Of a stretch of 38,516 bases of DNA, positions 28,211 to 36,766 are shown piece by piece. This stretch comes from Candidatus Frankia alpina. Its GTDB lineage: Bacteria > Actinomycetota > Actinomycetes > Frankiales > Frankiaceae. The notes under the pieces were generated by a model. That model was not told the DNA's origin. It saw nothing but the letters and a program-made list of their open reading frames with translations, and ran no database searches. The translations under genes were made by a program, and so were the position numbers. Positions within the stretch are counted from its first letter, which is position 1. Every line of letters begins with the position of its first letter. Where the stretch lies: contig NZ_CADCWT010000020.1 of the NCBI RefSeq assembly GCF_902806485.1, forward strand, positions 1-38,516, in the 5' to 3' direction.

Positions 28211-29651
28211 TCAGGCCGAGGTTGCGCCCGACCAGCAGCAGGCTCAGCACGATCCGGCCCTGGATGACGTCGTTGTACCGCCACGGGTAGATGAGCTGGG
28301 TCAGCGCGACACAGGTCAGCAGCGCCACCGGCAACCGCGCGCGCGGTCCCCGCGGCCGGCCGCGGGGACCGGGGCCGGTGCCGGGGCCGTCGGTGCCGCT
28401 CGTGGCCGGGGGGTCGACTGCGAGCCCCGCGGCGACCAGCGCGATGATCCACACGAGGTACTGCGGGCTGAGCACCCGGGCGGTGACGACGACCACGACG
28501 ACGAGCGCGAGGGCTCGCCCGGCGAGCGTCCCGGCCACCGCCCGGGCTGCCCCGTCACCCGCCGGCAGCCGGCCCCGCGTCCACCACCACACCGCCGCGA
28601 CGACGATGGCGACGGCCTCGAGCAGGCTGCATGCCGTGGCGACGGCACGCGCCACCGAGCCGCCGAACTGCAGGGAACCGTAGGAGTAGTCGGGCGTCGG
28701 CCCGCCGAGCATGTGGGCGACGACGAACGGCGTCGCGGCCACCGCCTCGACCTGCAACCCGCGGGCCTGCTGCGCGCTGAGGAAGCCGAGGGCCTCGCGC
28801 CACCATCCGGTCAGCGTGAGGACGGCGGCGAGCAGCCCCACGGCGCCCAGCAGCCCGCCGACCAGGCGGGCCGCCCCCGACCGCAGCCAGGCCGGCCACC
28901 GTGCCGGCGAGCCCGCCGGGACCGGCACCGCGACCAGCAGCAGCAACGGCCACACTTTGAGCAGCGCCCCGACGCCGAGGTGGAATCCAGCGCGGCCGAA
29001 CCGGGCGCGCGACACGGCGAGCACCGCGGCGAGCGCCGCCGCCGCCGGTAGCAGGTCGAACCGGGCCAGTGCCACCGGACCCAGCGTGGTGATCCCGACC
29101 ACCCAGAACAGCGCCGCGCCTCGGTCGCGCCGCGCCAGCGCGCCGGTCACCGCGAGGTCGGCGAGAAGGGTCAGCACGAGGAACGCCACCCGATAGGGCA
29201 CCGCCGAAAGGGTGTGAGCGAGCTCCGGTAGCACGAGCGCGACCGCCGCTGCAGGCGGGTACTGCCAGCGATCATCGCCGACGGGCAGGCCGCCGCCGTG
29301 GCCGAGATCGTGCGCCCAGCCGGCGTAGATTCGAAGATCACCCAAGACGCTCTGCTGAGCACCGAACGCCTGGCCGGCCAGGACACCGACGACGAGCAGC
29401 GCGCGGCTGAGCAGCCAGGCACCCCACAACCGACCGACGGTCAGACGGGGGGCACCCGGACCGGTCCGGGATGTGGCCACCGGGCCGCCGGCGGCGGCCG
29501 GCTCCGGAGCCGGCGGGCGGGGCGGCCCGGCGGACGGGGCCGACTGATCCGCGCGCACGACCGCGACCGTACCCGCCCGTTCGGGCGGCCCGAGGCGCGC
29601 CCTCGATGCGCCGGGCGGAGGGCCTCTGCCGTCACCTATTGTTTGCGCCAT
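28119..29651 (-). CDS. GT87-family (DUF2029) membrane glycosyltransferase
   Basis: This is a membrane protein with 10 or more helices. The first outer loop has LGDLRIYAGWAHDLGHGG followed by DRWQYPPAAAVALVLPEL, the Asp...YPP signature of GT87 mannosyl/arabinosyl transferases (PimE and AftC relatives). Further blocks are ALARFDLLPAAAALAAVLAV, LGVGALLKVWPLLLLVAVPV and VLSPQYLVWIIALVA. It probably adds a pentose or mannose from a polyprenyl-phosphate donor to envelope glycans. ATG 29651 is used; the first 60 residues are Pro/Ala-rich and GTG 29558 is also possible. The C-tail is Arg/Pro-rich and lies in the overlap with the MptB-like gene, so the true end of conserved sequence is near 28200. Confidence 0.78.
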   Translation of the reverse strand: MAQTIGDGRGPPPGASRARLGPPERAGTVAVVRADQSAPSAGPPRPPAPEPAAAGGPVATSRTGPGAPRLTVGRLWGAWLLSRALLVVGVLAGQAFGAQQSVLGDLRIYAGWAHDLGHGGGLPVGDDRWQYPPAAAVALVLPELAHTLSAVPYRVAFLVLTLLADLAVTGALARRDRGAALFWVVGITTLGPVALARFDLLPAAAALAAVLAVSRARFGRAGFHLGVGALLKVWPLLLLVAVPVPAGSPARWPAWLRSGAARLVGGLLGAVGLLAAVLTLTGWWREALGFLSAQQARGLQVEAVAATPFVVAHMLGGPTPDYSYGSLQFGGSVARAVATACSLLEAVAIVVAAVWWWTRGRLPAGDGAARAVAGTLAGRALALVVVVVVTARVLSPQYLVWIIALVAAGLAVDPPATSGTDGPGTGPGPRGRPRGPRARLPVALLTCVALTQLIYPWRYNDVIQGRIVLSLLLVGRNLGLIMVCWWAVRAAAAPPAARLRPRPRRPARRR

Positions 29652-29652
29652 A

Positions 29653-29734
29653 TCGAGTCACTGCCACGGCACGCAACGGAGCGCGCCGTGGCCGACGAAC
29701 CCGGCGGCGCGTTCGACGGCAGAGGGTGACTCGA
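29653..29734 (+). promoter_or_regulatory. Structured leader candidate upstream of glutamate dehydrogenase
   Basis: Nearly the whole 82-base segment can pair as a three-way junction. The closing stem is tcgagtcact (29653-29662) with ggtgactcga (29725-29734), nine Watson-Crick pairs and one G-U. Hairpin one is gccacggc (29663-29670) with gccgtggc (29685-29692), plus three inner pairs. Hairpin two is gccgacgaac (29691-29700) with gttcgacggc (29711-29720), one mismatch, and it competes with hairpin one for two bases. The dehydrogenase RBS begins 10 bases later. Because it is palindromic it could also act in the divergent transcript, or be a small mobile palindromic repeat. It does not fit a tRNA. 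Confidence 0.5.
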
Positions 29735-29754
29735 AATGCGCCGCGGAGGTGCCT

Positions 29755-31011
<1,257 letters not shown>

Positions 31012-31292
31012 GGGCCCGCCTGCCGATCCCCTGTTCCACCTGAACCAGGCGTCCCTTCCCCCACGGGTCGCAACCCCGACCGACGGGGTGCTCGCCGGCG
31101 CGAGATGACCCGCGCCGGCCCCGAACGGGCCGCGCCGGGCGGCATCCCGGGCCCTCGGGCCCAGGGCTGCCACCGGACGGTGCCGGTCGCCGAGTTGCCG
31201 ATGGTGACCACGGTCAAGGCCACCGATCGTGCGAGCTCTCGGCAACTCGTGCGGCTGCCCGACCGAGCACACCAAACCGGGACGCGGGCCGC
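31012..31292 (+). terminator. Region between two convergent genes with a bidirectional hairpin
   Basis: The gap after glutamate dehydrogenase holds a perfect 9-bp GC stem, gccggcgcg (31094-31102) with cgcgccggc (31111-31119), loop of 8 bases. A second overlapping stem pairs cggccc and gggccg just after it. It probably stops transcripts from both the dehydrogenase and the convergent RNHCP gene. No gene is supported in the gap. Confidence 0.6.
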
Positions 31293-31709
31293 TCAGCGGC
31301 CGCGGCCGGTGCGGGCGCGACGCCGTGGCCGGCCGCCGGCGGAGTCCGGCCCCACCGGAGATCCCATCTCGGGGAACGCCACCTCGGTGGTGGAGAACAC
31401 CGCCGCCTGTGCCGCGGCGGCGGCGACGGCGAGCAGGGCGTCGCGGTCGTCTGCCGGCGCGGTGCGGTTTCGCCGGCGGTGGCCGCAGCGCTCGCAGGCA
31501 TGCGTGAGGATCACGTCGTGCGTCCGGGTCTCGACGGCCACCGGACGCATCACCCCACCGCAGCCGGCCGCGCGGTCGCCGGGATGCACGTCGACGTGGC
31601 GCGAGCACAGGCATGATGGGCAGTGGTTGGTGTACCCGTCGCCGCGCACGGCGGCCCCGCAGACGAGGCAGACAAAGTCCTCCGTGGTGCGGGTGAAACG
31701 CCGGGTCAC
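31293..31709 (-). CDS. RNHCP-domain zinc-ribbon protein
   Basis: The protein reads DFVCLVCGAAVRGDGYTNHC, PSCLCSRHVDVHPGDRAAGC, GGVMRPVAVETR, then HACERCGHRRRNRTAPADD. The Asn-His-Cys-Pro string gives the RNHCP family its name. Four Cys pairs or CxxC motifs could hold two zinc ions, as in a nucleic-acid-binding zinc ribbon. The family is small and of unknown function; the length of 138 is normal, with an Arg-rich C-tail. ATG 31709 is followed directly by the conserved region. It is divergent from the DUF3263 gene, with about 210 bases between them. The nine-base stems at 31094-31119 likely terminate it. Confidence 0.85.
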   Translation of the reverse strand: MTRRFTRTTEDFVCLVCGAAVRGDGYTNHCPSCLCSRHVDVHPGDRAAGCGGVMRPVAVETRTHDVILTHACERCGHRRRNRTAPADDRDALLAVAAAAAQAAVFSTTEVAFPEMGSPVGPDSAGGRPRRRARTGRGR

Positions 31710-31921
31710 CGGTCCAGCGTAGAAGCTCCTCAGTCGATGCGGGCCGGGCTGGGCGGGTGTGGGACCGCCGGTGCGATGGCCGCCCGGAACGTGTGTTCCC
31801 GGAGACGACCGGGGATGTCGGACCCACGGGGTGAAATAGTGGGCGGCGAACCATACCGGGCGTGGCGTGGCTGTGTCCGACCGCGCTCATCGTCCCGGCT
31901 GCGTCCCGAGGAGGTCCCGCT

Positions 31922-32230
31922 GTGCAGGCAGCTCAACCCCTGCCGCCCGAGGAACCCGGGCGGACGAGCACACCGGCCGCGGAGCTGTCCGACCGCGACC
32001 GGCGCATCCTTCGCTTCGAGCAGGGCTGGTGGCGCCATCCGGGGGCGAAGGAGGAGGCGATCCGCGCCGAGTTCGGTCTGTCCTCGACGCGCTATTACCA
32101 GATCCTCAACCAATTGATCGACTCGGACGCGGCGCTGATCACGGATCCGATGCTCGTCCGGCGGCTGCGCCGACTGCGCGAGCAGCGCCGGGCCGCCAGG
32201 TCCGGCCGCCGGGACCGTGGCGGGGAGTAA
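31922..32230 (+). CDS. DUF3263-domain protein
   Basis: The core is LSDRDRRILRFEQGWWRHPG, AKEEAIRAEFGLSSTRYYQI and LNQLIDSDAALITDPMLVRR, the full DUF3263 pattern. The middle part looks like a helix-turn-helix, so it may bind DNA; the role is unknown. GTG 31922 is chosen because ggaggt (31909-31914) lies 7 bases before it; the frame is open further upstream but without conserved residues. It has 102 residues with a basic C-tail. The LytR C-terminal gene starts 8 bases after its stop; this pairing is common in actinobacteria, so the two are likely co-transcribed. Confidence 0.88.
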   Translation: MQAAQPLPPEEPGRTSTPAAELSDRDRRILRFEQGWWRHPGAKEEAIRAEFGLSSTRYYQILNQLIDSDAALITDPMLVRRLRRLREQRRAARSGRRDRGGE

Positions 32231-32238
32231 AGCGACAT

Positions 32239-32874
32239 ATGACGCATGGCACGAGCACGCCGCCGCAGCGCCGACCTCCGGGCCGGCCCGCGGACCGGCT
32301 GCACGCCGTGGTGGCGGGAGCCGTCGCCGTCATCGCCGTGCTCGTCGGCATTCTGCTGGTCAACCTCCTCAACGGCAAGTCCGACCCCGAGCCGCCGAAC
32401 CCAGTCGCCGCGCCCTCCCGCGCCCCGGACGGCGGCAGCCCAAGCCCATCGCCCTCCGTGCATCGCACGACGCCCGCAGCCTCGCCGACCCACCGCCCGA
32501 GCCCGGCCGCGACGACGCCACCCGCCGAACGGCCTGCATCGGCGGCGCCGGCGCAGCCGGGCCGGCGGCCCCCCGTGACGGCGCCGGTGGTCGTGCTGAA
32601 CAACTCCCGGATCTCCGGACTGGCCGAGAAGGCGGCCGGGCAGGTCGAGGCCGCCGGGTTCCCCGTCGAGCGGACCGGAAACTTCCAGTCGCTCTACGAC
32701 GTGCCGGTCTCGACGGTGTTCTATGACGACTCCGACGCCGCGGCCGCCCAGGCACTCAAGGACGCCATTCCGGGCATCGAGAAGATCGTCCCCCGCTCGC
32801 AGACGAGGATCGTCTCCACCGACGCCCTGATCCTCGTCATCACTCGCGACTTCCCCGCCGACCCGGAAAAATGA
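32239..32874 (+). CDS. Membrane-anchored protein with a LytR C-terminal domain
   Basis: A basic N-tail is followed by one membrane helix (LHAVVAGAVAVIAVLVGILL), then an outer Pro/Ser/Thr-rich linker of about 75 residues. A C-terminal LytR_C domain (about residues 115-205) begins APVVVLNNSRISGLAEKAAG and contains YDVPVSTVFYDDSDAAAAQA. There is no LytR-CpsA-Psr catalytic domain, so this is not a wall-polymer ligase by itself. It probably sits at the cell surface and may work with such enzymes. Length is 211 residues. ATG 32239 has a weak G-rich RBS (ggggag). It is the second gene of the DUF3263 pair; otsB starts 86 bases downstream. Confidence 0.85.
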   Translation: MTHGTSTPPQRRPPGRPADRLHAVVAGAVAVIAVLVGILLVNLLNGKSDPEPPNPVAAPSRAPDGGSPSPSPSVHRTTPAASPTHRPSPAATTPPAERPASAAPAQPGRRPPVTAPVVVLNNSRISGLAEKAAGQVEAAGFPVERTGNFQSLYDVPVSTVFYDDSDAAAAQALKDAIPGIEKIVPRSQTRIVSTDALILVITRDFPADPEK

Positions 32875-32960
32875 TCAGTGATCGTCCCGCCTGAGACATC
32901 CCCCGGTGGGCATGTCCGCCGGCCCTCGACCATCGACGACAGCGACCCCGGGAAGGCTCC

Positions 32961-33869
32961 GTGAGCGATTCCGCCCAGCACAGCGCCGCGTCCGCCCCGC
33001 ACAACACCGCCGACTCCACCGTCCCTGACGACGCCCAGCACAGCCCGCCCGCGCCCCGCACCCCCGCCGGCGGGGCCGGGCTCGCCGCCCTGCTCACCGC
33101 GCCCGACCGCGCCCTGATCGCCCTCGACTACGACGGCACCCTCGCTCCGATCGTCGCCCGCCCGGTCGACGCCGTCCCCGCCGCCGGGGCGCTCGAGGCG
33201 CTGCGCCGGATCTCCCACGCGGTGGGCACGCTGGCGATCATCACCGGGCGGCCGGTCGACGCGCTGCTGGAGCTGACCGGGGTGGAAAAGCTCCCGGGCC
33301 TCGGCGAGCTGGTCATCCTCGGCCAGTACGGACTGCAGCGATGGGACTCGCAGTCACGCACGATCACCAGCCCCGAGCCGCTGGCGGGCGTCGCCGCCGT
33401 CCGCGGGGCACTGCCCGAGATACTGCGCGACGCCCCCGCCGGCACGGTCGTCGAGGACAAGCACCAGGCGCTCGTCGTGCACGTGCGCCGCACCGCCGAC
33501 CCGGACGCGGCGCTGGCCGCGCTCACCCCGGCCCTGACGACCCTCGCCGAGGAGCACGGGCTGGAGGCCGCCCCGGGCAAGAAGGTGCTGGAACTGCGCC
33601 CGCCCGGGCACGACAAAGGGGGCGCGCTGCGCGAGCTCGTCGCCGCCCGCGGGGCACGCTCGGTGCTCGTCGCCGGGGACGACTACGGCGACCTGCCCGC
33701 CTTCTCCGCCGTCGACGAGATGCGGGCAGGCGGGCTGCCCGGCATCACCGTGTGCAGCGACAGTCCCGAGGTCCCCGCCGTGTTGCGGAAGCGCGCCGAC
33801 CTGGTCGTCGGCGGCCCCGCCGGCATGGTCGCGCTGCTGGAGGTGCTCATCGAGCGCCTCGGTGGCTGA
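32961..33869 (+). CDS. otsB: Trehalose-6-phosphate phosphatase
   Basis: This HAD-family enzyme removes phosphate from trehalose 6-phosphate, the last step of the OtsAB route. Motif I is LDYDGTLAP (Asp56 and Asp58); motif II is AIITGRPVDALLEL; GLEAAPGKKVLELRPPGHDK and LVAGDDYGDLPAF give motifs III and IV. The first 45 residues are a low-complexity Ala/His/Pro-rich tail; the total of 302 is slightly long for the family. GTG 32961 follows gggaagg at a normal distance. It faces otsA tail to tail, and the two coding regions overlap by 23 bases (33847-33869), which is unusual for partners in one pathway. Confidence 0.93.
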   Translation: MSDSAQHSAASAPHNTADSTVPDDAQHSPPAPRTPAGGAGLAALLTAPDRALIALDYDGTLAPIVARPVDAVPAAGALEALRRISHAVGTLAIITGRPVDALLELTGVEKLPGLGELVILGQYGLQRWDSQSRTITSPEPLAGVAAVRGALPEILRDAPAGTVVEDKHQALVVHVRRTADPDAALAALTPALTTLAEEHGLEAAPGKKVLELRPPGHDKGGALRELVAARGARSVLVAGDDYGDLPAFSAVDEMRAGGLPGITVCSDSPEVPAVLRKRADLVVGGPAGMVALLEVLIERLGG

Positions 33870-35403
33870 CTGGCGTATCGGCGCGATCCGCGGCGAGGGC
33901 GGTGAGCTGGTCGGTGAACCAGACCCGCGGCGGCAGCCGGCCGGCCACGGCGGCAAGTTCGCCGGCGCGGCGTCGACGGTCGGCCGCAGGCATCGTCAGT
34001 GCCGTGTGCAGGGCCTGCGCGGTCGCCTGGATGTCGAATGGATTGATCACTAGCGCCGCCCGGCCCATCTCCGCGCAGGCCCCCGCCTCCCGGGACAGCA
34101 CCAGCACGGCGTCGCGCCGTGACAGGACCGGCCCCTCCTTCGCGACGAGGTTCATCCCGTCCCGGATCGGATTGACGACGAGCACCTCGGCGAGCGTGAG
34201 CGCGGCGATCGACCGCGGATAGTCGTCGGTGATCTCCAGCCGCAGCGGCAGCCAGGTGTCCGTGGCGAACTCATTCTCGATCTCCGCGGCGAGCCGCTGC
34301 ACCGCCGCCGTGTACTCGCGGTACTCCGGCAGATCGTGTCGCGACGGGTAGGCGCAGACCAGGTGCATCACCTTGCCGCGCCACTCCGGGTGGGTCCGCA
34401 GCAGCTCGCGGTAGGCGGCGAGACCGCGCACGATGTTCTTGGACAGCTCGGTGCGGTCCACCCGGACGATCAGGCGCCTGCCCTCGGCCAGCTCGACGAG
34501 CTCCGCCGCCCGGGCGGCGACGTCGGACGCATCGGCCCGGCCGCGCAGCTCGTCGGCGTCGACGCCGAGCGGGTGCACCCCGATCCGCACCGTGTGGCCG
34601 TCCCCCGCCGCTCCGGCGGGCGGCGCCACCGTGATCGCGCGCCGCTCGACCCGCACGCCGGCCAGACCGCGGGCGCACTCGGTGAAGGCGTCGGCCCAGA
34701 CGTCGGTGAGGAACCCCAGCCGGTCGGCACCGAGCATGCCGCGCAGGATCTGCTCGGCGACATCGTCGGGCAGCATCCGAAAGTACTCCGGCGGCGCCCA
34801 CGGGGTGTGGCTGAAGTGGGCGATGCGCAGGTCCGGGCGCAGCCGGCGAAGCTGCCCGGCGACGAGGGTCAGGTGGTAGTCCTGGACGAGCACCGAGGCG
34901 CCCGGGGCGGCCTCGTGCGCCAGCGCCTCGGCGAACATCGCATTGTACGCCTCGTAGGCCGCCCAGTCGCGGCGAAACGACGGGTCGAACACGGGCTGCG
35001 AGGCCGGAGCGTAGAGCAGGTGCTGGACGAACCACAGGATGCGGTTCGCGACCGCGTTGTAGGCCCGGTCAAACACGACCCGGTCGACGTCGAGCATCCG
35101 CACGGCCGTGCCGCCGGTGTCGTAGCCGGCGAGGTCGAGCCGGCCGGCCGGTGCGGCACGAACCGCGCGCCGGTCGGCGTCGCCGAGCGCGGCGCACACC
35201 CAGACCATCGGCAGGGCGTCGGGCGGGGCATCGGCAGCCGCCTGGCCCAGGCCGCTGACCAGGCCGCCGGCCCCCCGGCGCAGTACCAGCTCACCGTCGT
35301 CACCGGTGACGAACGCCACCGGGCCCCGGTTGGAGGCGACCAGCACCCGCGCCGTCCCCAGCACCAGAGGACTCGCCGACGTGCCCTGCTCGGCTTCCCG
35401 CAT
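33847..35403 (-). CDS. otsA: Trehalose-6-phosphate synthase (GT20)
   Basis: The enzyme transfers glucose from a nucleotide sugar to glucose 6-phosphate. Visible blocks are RVLVASNRGPVAFVT, RRGAGGLVSGLGQA, LVQDYHLTLVAGQLRR, AHFSHTPWAPPEYFR, LIVRVDRTELSKNIVRGLAA (in place of the VDRLDYSKG of E. coli OtsA) and VVNPIRDGMNLVAKE. The variant nucleotide-site sequence is, as far as I recall, common in actinobacterial GT20 proteins; the donor (UDP-, GDP- or ADP-glucose) cannot be told from sequence. ATG 35403 is chosen because it lies about 20 residues before the first conserved strand. The frame extends to 35475. The length of 518 is slightly above the norm. Confidence 0.92.
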   Translation of the reverse strand: MREAEQGTSASPLVLGTARVLVASNRGPVAFVTGDDGELVLRRGAGGLVSGLGQAAADAPPDALPMVWVCAALGDADRRAVRAAPAGRLDLAGYDTGGTAVRMLDVDRVVFDRAYNAVANRILWFVQHLLYAPASQPVFDPSFRRDWAAYEAYNAMFAEALAHEAAPGASVLVQDYHLTLVAGQLRRLRPDLRIAHFSHTPWAPPEYFRMLPDDVAEQILRGMLGADRLGFLTDVWADAFTECARGLAGVRVERRAITVAPPAGAAGDGHTVRIGVHPLGVDADELRGRADASDVAARAAELVELAEGRRLIVRVDRTELSKNIVRGLAAYRELLRTHPEWRGKVMHLVCAYPSRHDLPEYREYTAAVQRLAAEIENEFATDTWLPLRLEITDDYPRSIAALTLAEVLVVNPIRDGMNLVAKEGPVLSRRDAVLVLSREAGACAEMGRAALVINPFDIQATAQALHTALTMPAADRRRRAGELAAVAGRLPPRVWFTDQLTALAADRADTPVSHRGAR

Positions 35404-35607
35404 CCGCTGCACACTGCGGAGGGTAGGCCATCCGGACGGCCGCACAGGCCGGACCACCAGCCACACCACGGCCATCCGGCGCAGGTTCCGTCGGAAACGA
35501 CCGGCTATCGTCCGTTCGGTGTCCGGCCGCCATCCGGTCCGCCAACAGTGGGAAACCGCCGGCGAGCCGGGCCCCAGCGGAGGCGACGGAAGTCAGACGG
35601 CGGTGGA

Positions 35608-36402
35608 TCAGACGGCGGCCGACCGCACCGCGCTCGCCCAGCCGGCGCCGACCGTGCCCGCCTCGACCGTCACGTTGTCGTAACGGGCGAGCAGGGCGGT
35701 GATGTCGGGATGGCGCATCGCGTTCGCGACCAGGTGCATCCGGCCGACGTGCGGGGCCATCGCCAGGTCGCTGGCGGAGTCGCCGATCGCGATCGCCTCG
35801 GCCGGGGACACGCCGCGGCGCTTGAGGTCGTAGGCCACCGCGTCGCCCTTGCCCACCCCACCGGGAACGAGGTGGTACACGTGCGGCGCCACCCCCAGCT
35901 CGGGCATGTGGACCGGCGAGATCAGGCCGTTGTCACGCATGCTCAGCCAGGCGAAGCCGGTCTCGGCGAGCCAGCCGTCGACCTCGCCGACGTCGATGCG
36001 GCCGCGGAGCATGACGTCGACCTCGCGGCCGGTGTGCCACGGGGTGTGCAGCTCCAGGCGGCCGGGGTAGCGCTCGATCAGCTGGTCGAGCAGCGACTCG
36101 GGGACCTGGTCGAAATCGGGCGGCATGGCGCCGCGCAGAATCTCGCTGTCTCGCCCGTCGTTCCAGCCGATGATCGCCCCGAGCTCGCCGATGAAACCGT
36201 CCGCGCCGAAGATCTGCGCCGCCTCGAGCAGCTGCGGCCGGGTCCGGCCGCTGACCAGTACCAGCGCGATGCCGGCCGAGTGCAGCTCGGTGAGGGCCTG
36301 CGCCGGGTCCAGGGTGATCGCCCCATCCTCGGCGCGAAAGAAGCAACCCTTCGGGCCGACCATCGTGCCGTCGAGATCGGTGTAGACGACGCGAATACTC
36401 AC
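35608..36402 (-). CDS. HAD-superfamily phosphatase (Cof / mannosyl-3-phosphoglycerate phosphatase type)
   Basis: Motif I is VVYTDLDGTMVG with Asp9 and Asp11; the next is LVLVSGRTRPQLLEAA (motif II Ser); the C-terminal part has GKGDAVAYDLKRRGVSPAEA and IAIGDSASDLAMAPHVGRMH (motifs III and IV). A C2-type cap lies in between (GFIGELGAIIGWNDGR and following). The enzyme should remove phosphate from a small sugar-phosphate-like compound; the substrate is not known. GTG 36402 is preferred because agggag lies 9 bases before it; GTG 36408 is too close to that site and the frame upstream to 36558 is unconserved. The length is 264. It lies between otsA and thrC, so a sugar-related role is possible but only inferred. 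Confidence 0.85.
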   Translation of the reverse strand: MSIRVVYTDLDGTMVGPKGCFFRAEDGAITLDPAQALTELHSAGIALVLVSGRTRPQLLEAAQIFGADGFIGELGAIIGWNDGRDSEILRGAMPPDFDQVPESLLDQLIERYPGRLELHTPWHTGREVDVMLRGRIDVGEVDGWLAETGFAWLSMRDNGLISPVHMPELGVAPHVYHLVPGGVGKGDAVAYDLKRRGVSPAEAIAIGDSASDLAMAPHVGRMHLVANAMRHPDITALLARYDNVTVEAGTVGAGWASAVRSAAV

Positions 36403-36645
36403 TGTCACGGACTCCCTGGTCTGCGAGGTAGGTCGGCCCGCCGCCGCTGCCCGGCACCGGGTGGGGACGGCGGTCGCCGGACGCGGGCCCGGCGTGCCCT
36501 GCGCCGGTGAACCGCGCCGGTGAACATTGTGGAGGCCAGAACGGACCGCACCCGGCAAAACACGATCTCATGACCGTGAACCACGAAACACCGGTGCACG
36601 ATCTCCGACCCACGGTCTACAGTACGAACAGACAACTTCATCTGG

Positions 36646-36756
36646 CTCATCCAGAGGGGCAGAGGGAACGGCCCTGTGAAGCCCCGGCAACCTCCCGCAT
36701 CCGATGCGCGGCAGGTGCTAATTCCGACCCGTGGCAGGTTGCCCGGGAAAGATGAG
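36646..36756 (+). promoter_or_regulatory. SAM-I (S-box) riboswitch upstream of thrC
   Basis: Core S-box blocks occur in the right order: ctcatccagag (P1 and J1/2), gagggaacggccctgtgaag (P2 region), ccccggcaacc and ggtgctaattcc. P1 pairs ctcatc (36646-36651) with gatgag (36751-36756). P3 shows cgcat-ccg-atgcg (36696-36708), and P4 shows cccg-t-ggca-ggt-tgcc-cggg (36728-36747). The 3' side of P1 is the first half of the Shine-Dalgarno of thrC (gaggag, 36754-36759), 7 bases before its ATG. No terminator stem intervenes, so SAM binding would close the ribosome site directly. A promoter -10 (tacagt, 36618-36623) would start the transcript shortly upstream. Confidence 0.9.
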
Positions 36757-36766
36757 GAGCTTCTCC

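Noticed and set aside
29653..29734. tRNA gene
   Set aside because: It has a gttcga string and a cloverleaf-like outline, but the closing stem is 10 bp, there is no T stem and no anticodon arm.
36646..36756. SAM-IV riboswitch
   Set aside because: The core order and the P4 hairpin fit SAM-I better; the gtcatgagtg block typical of SAM-IV is absent.
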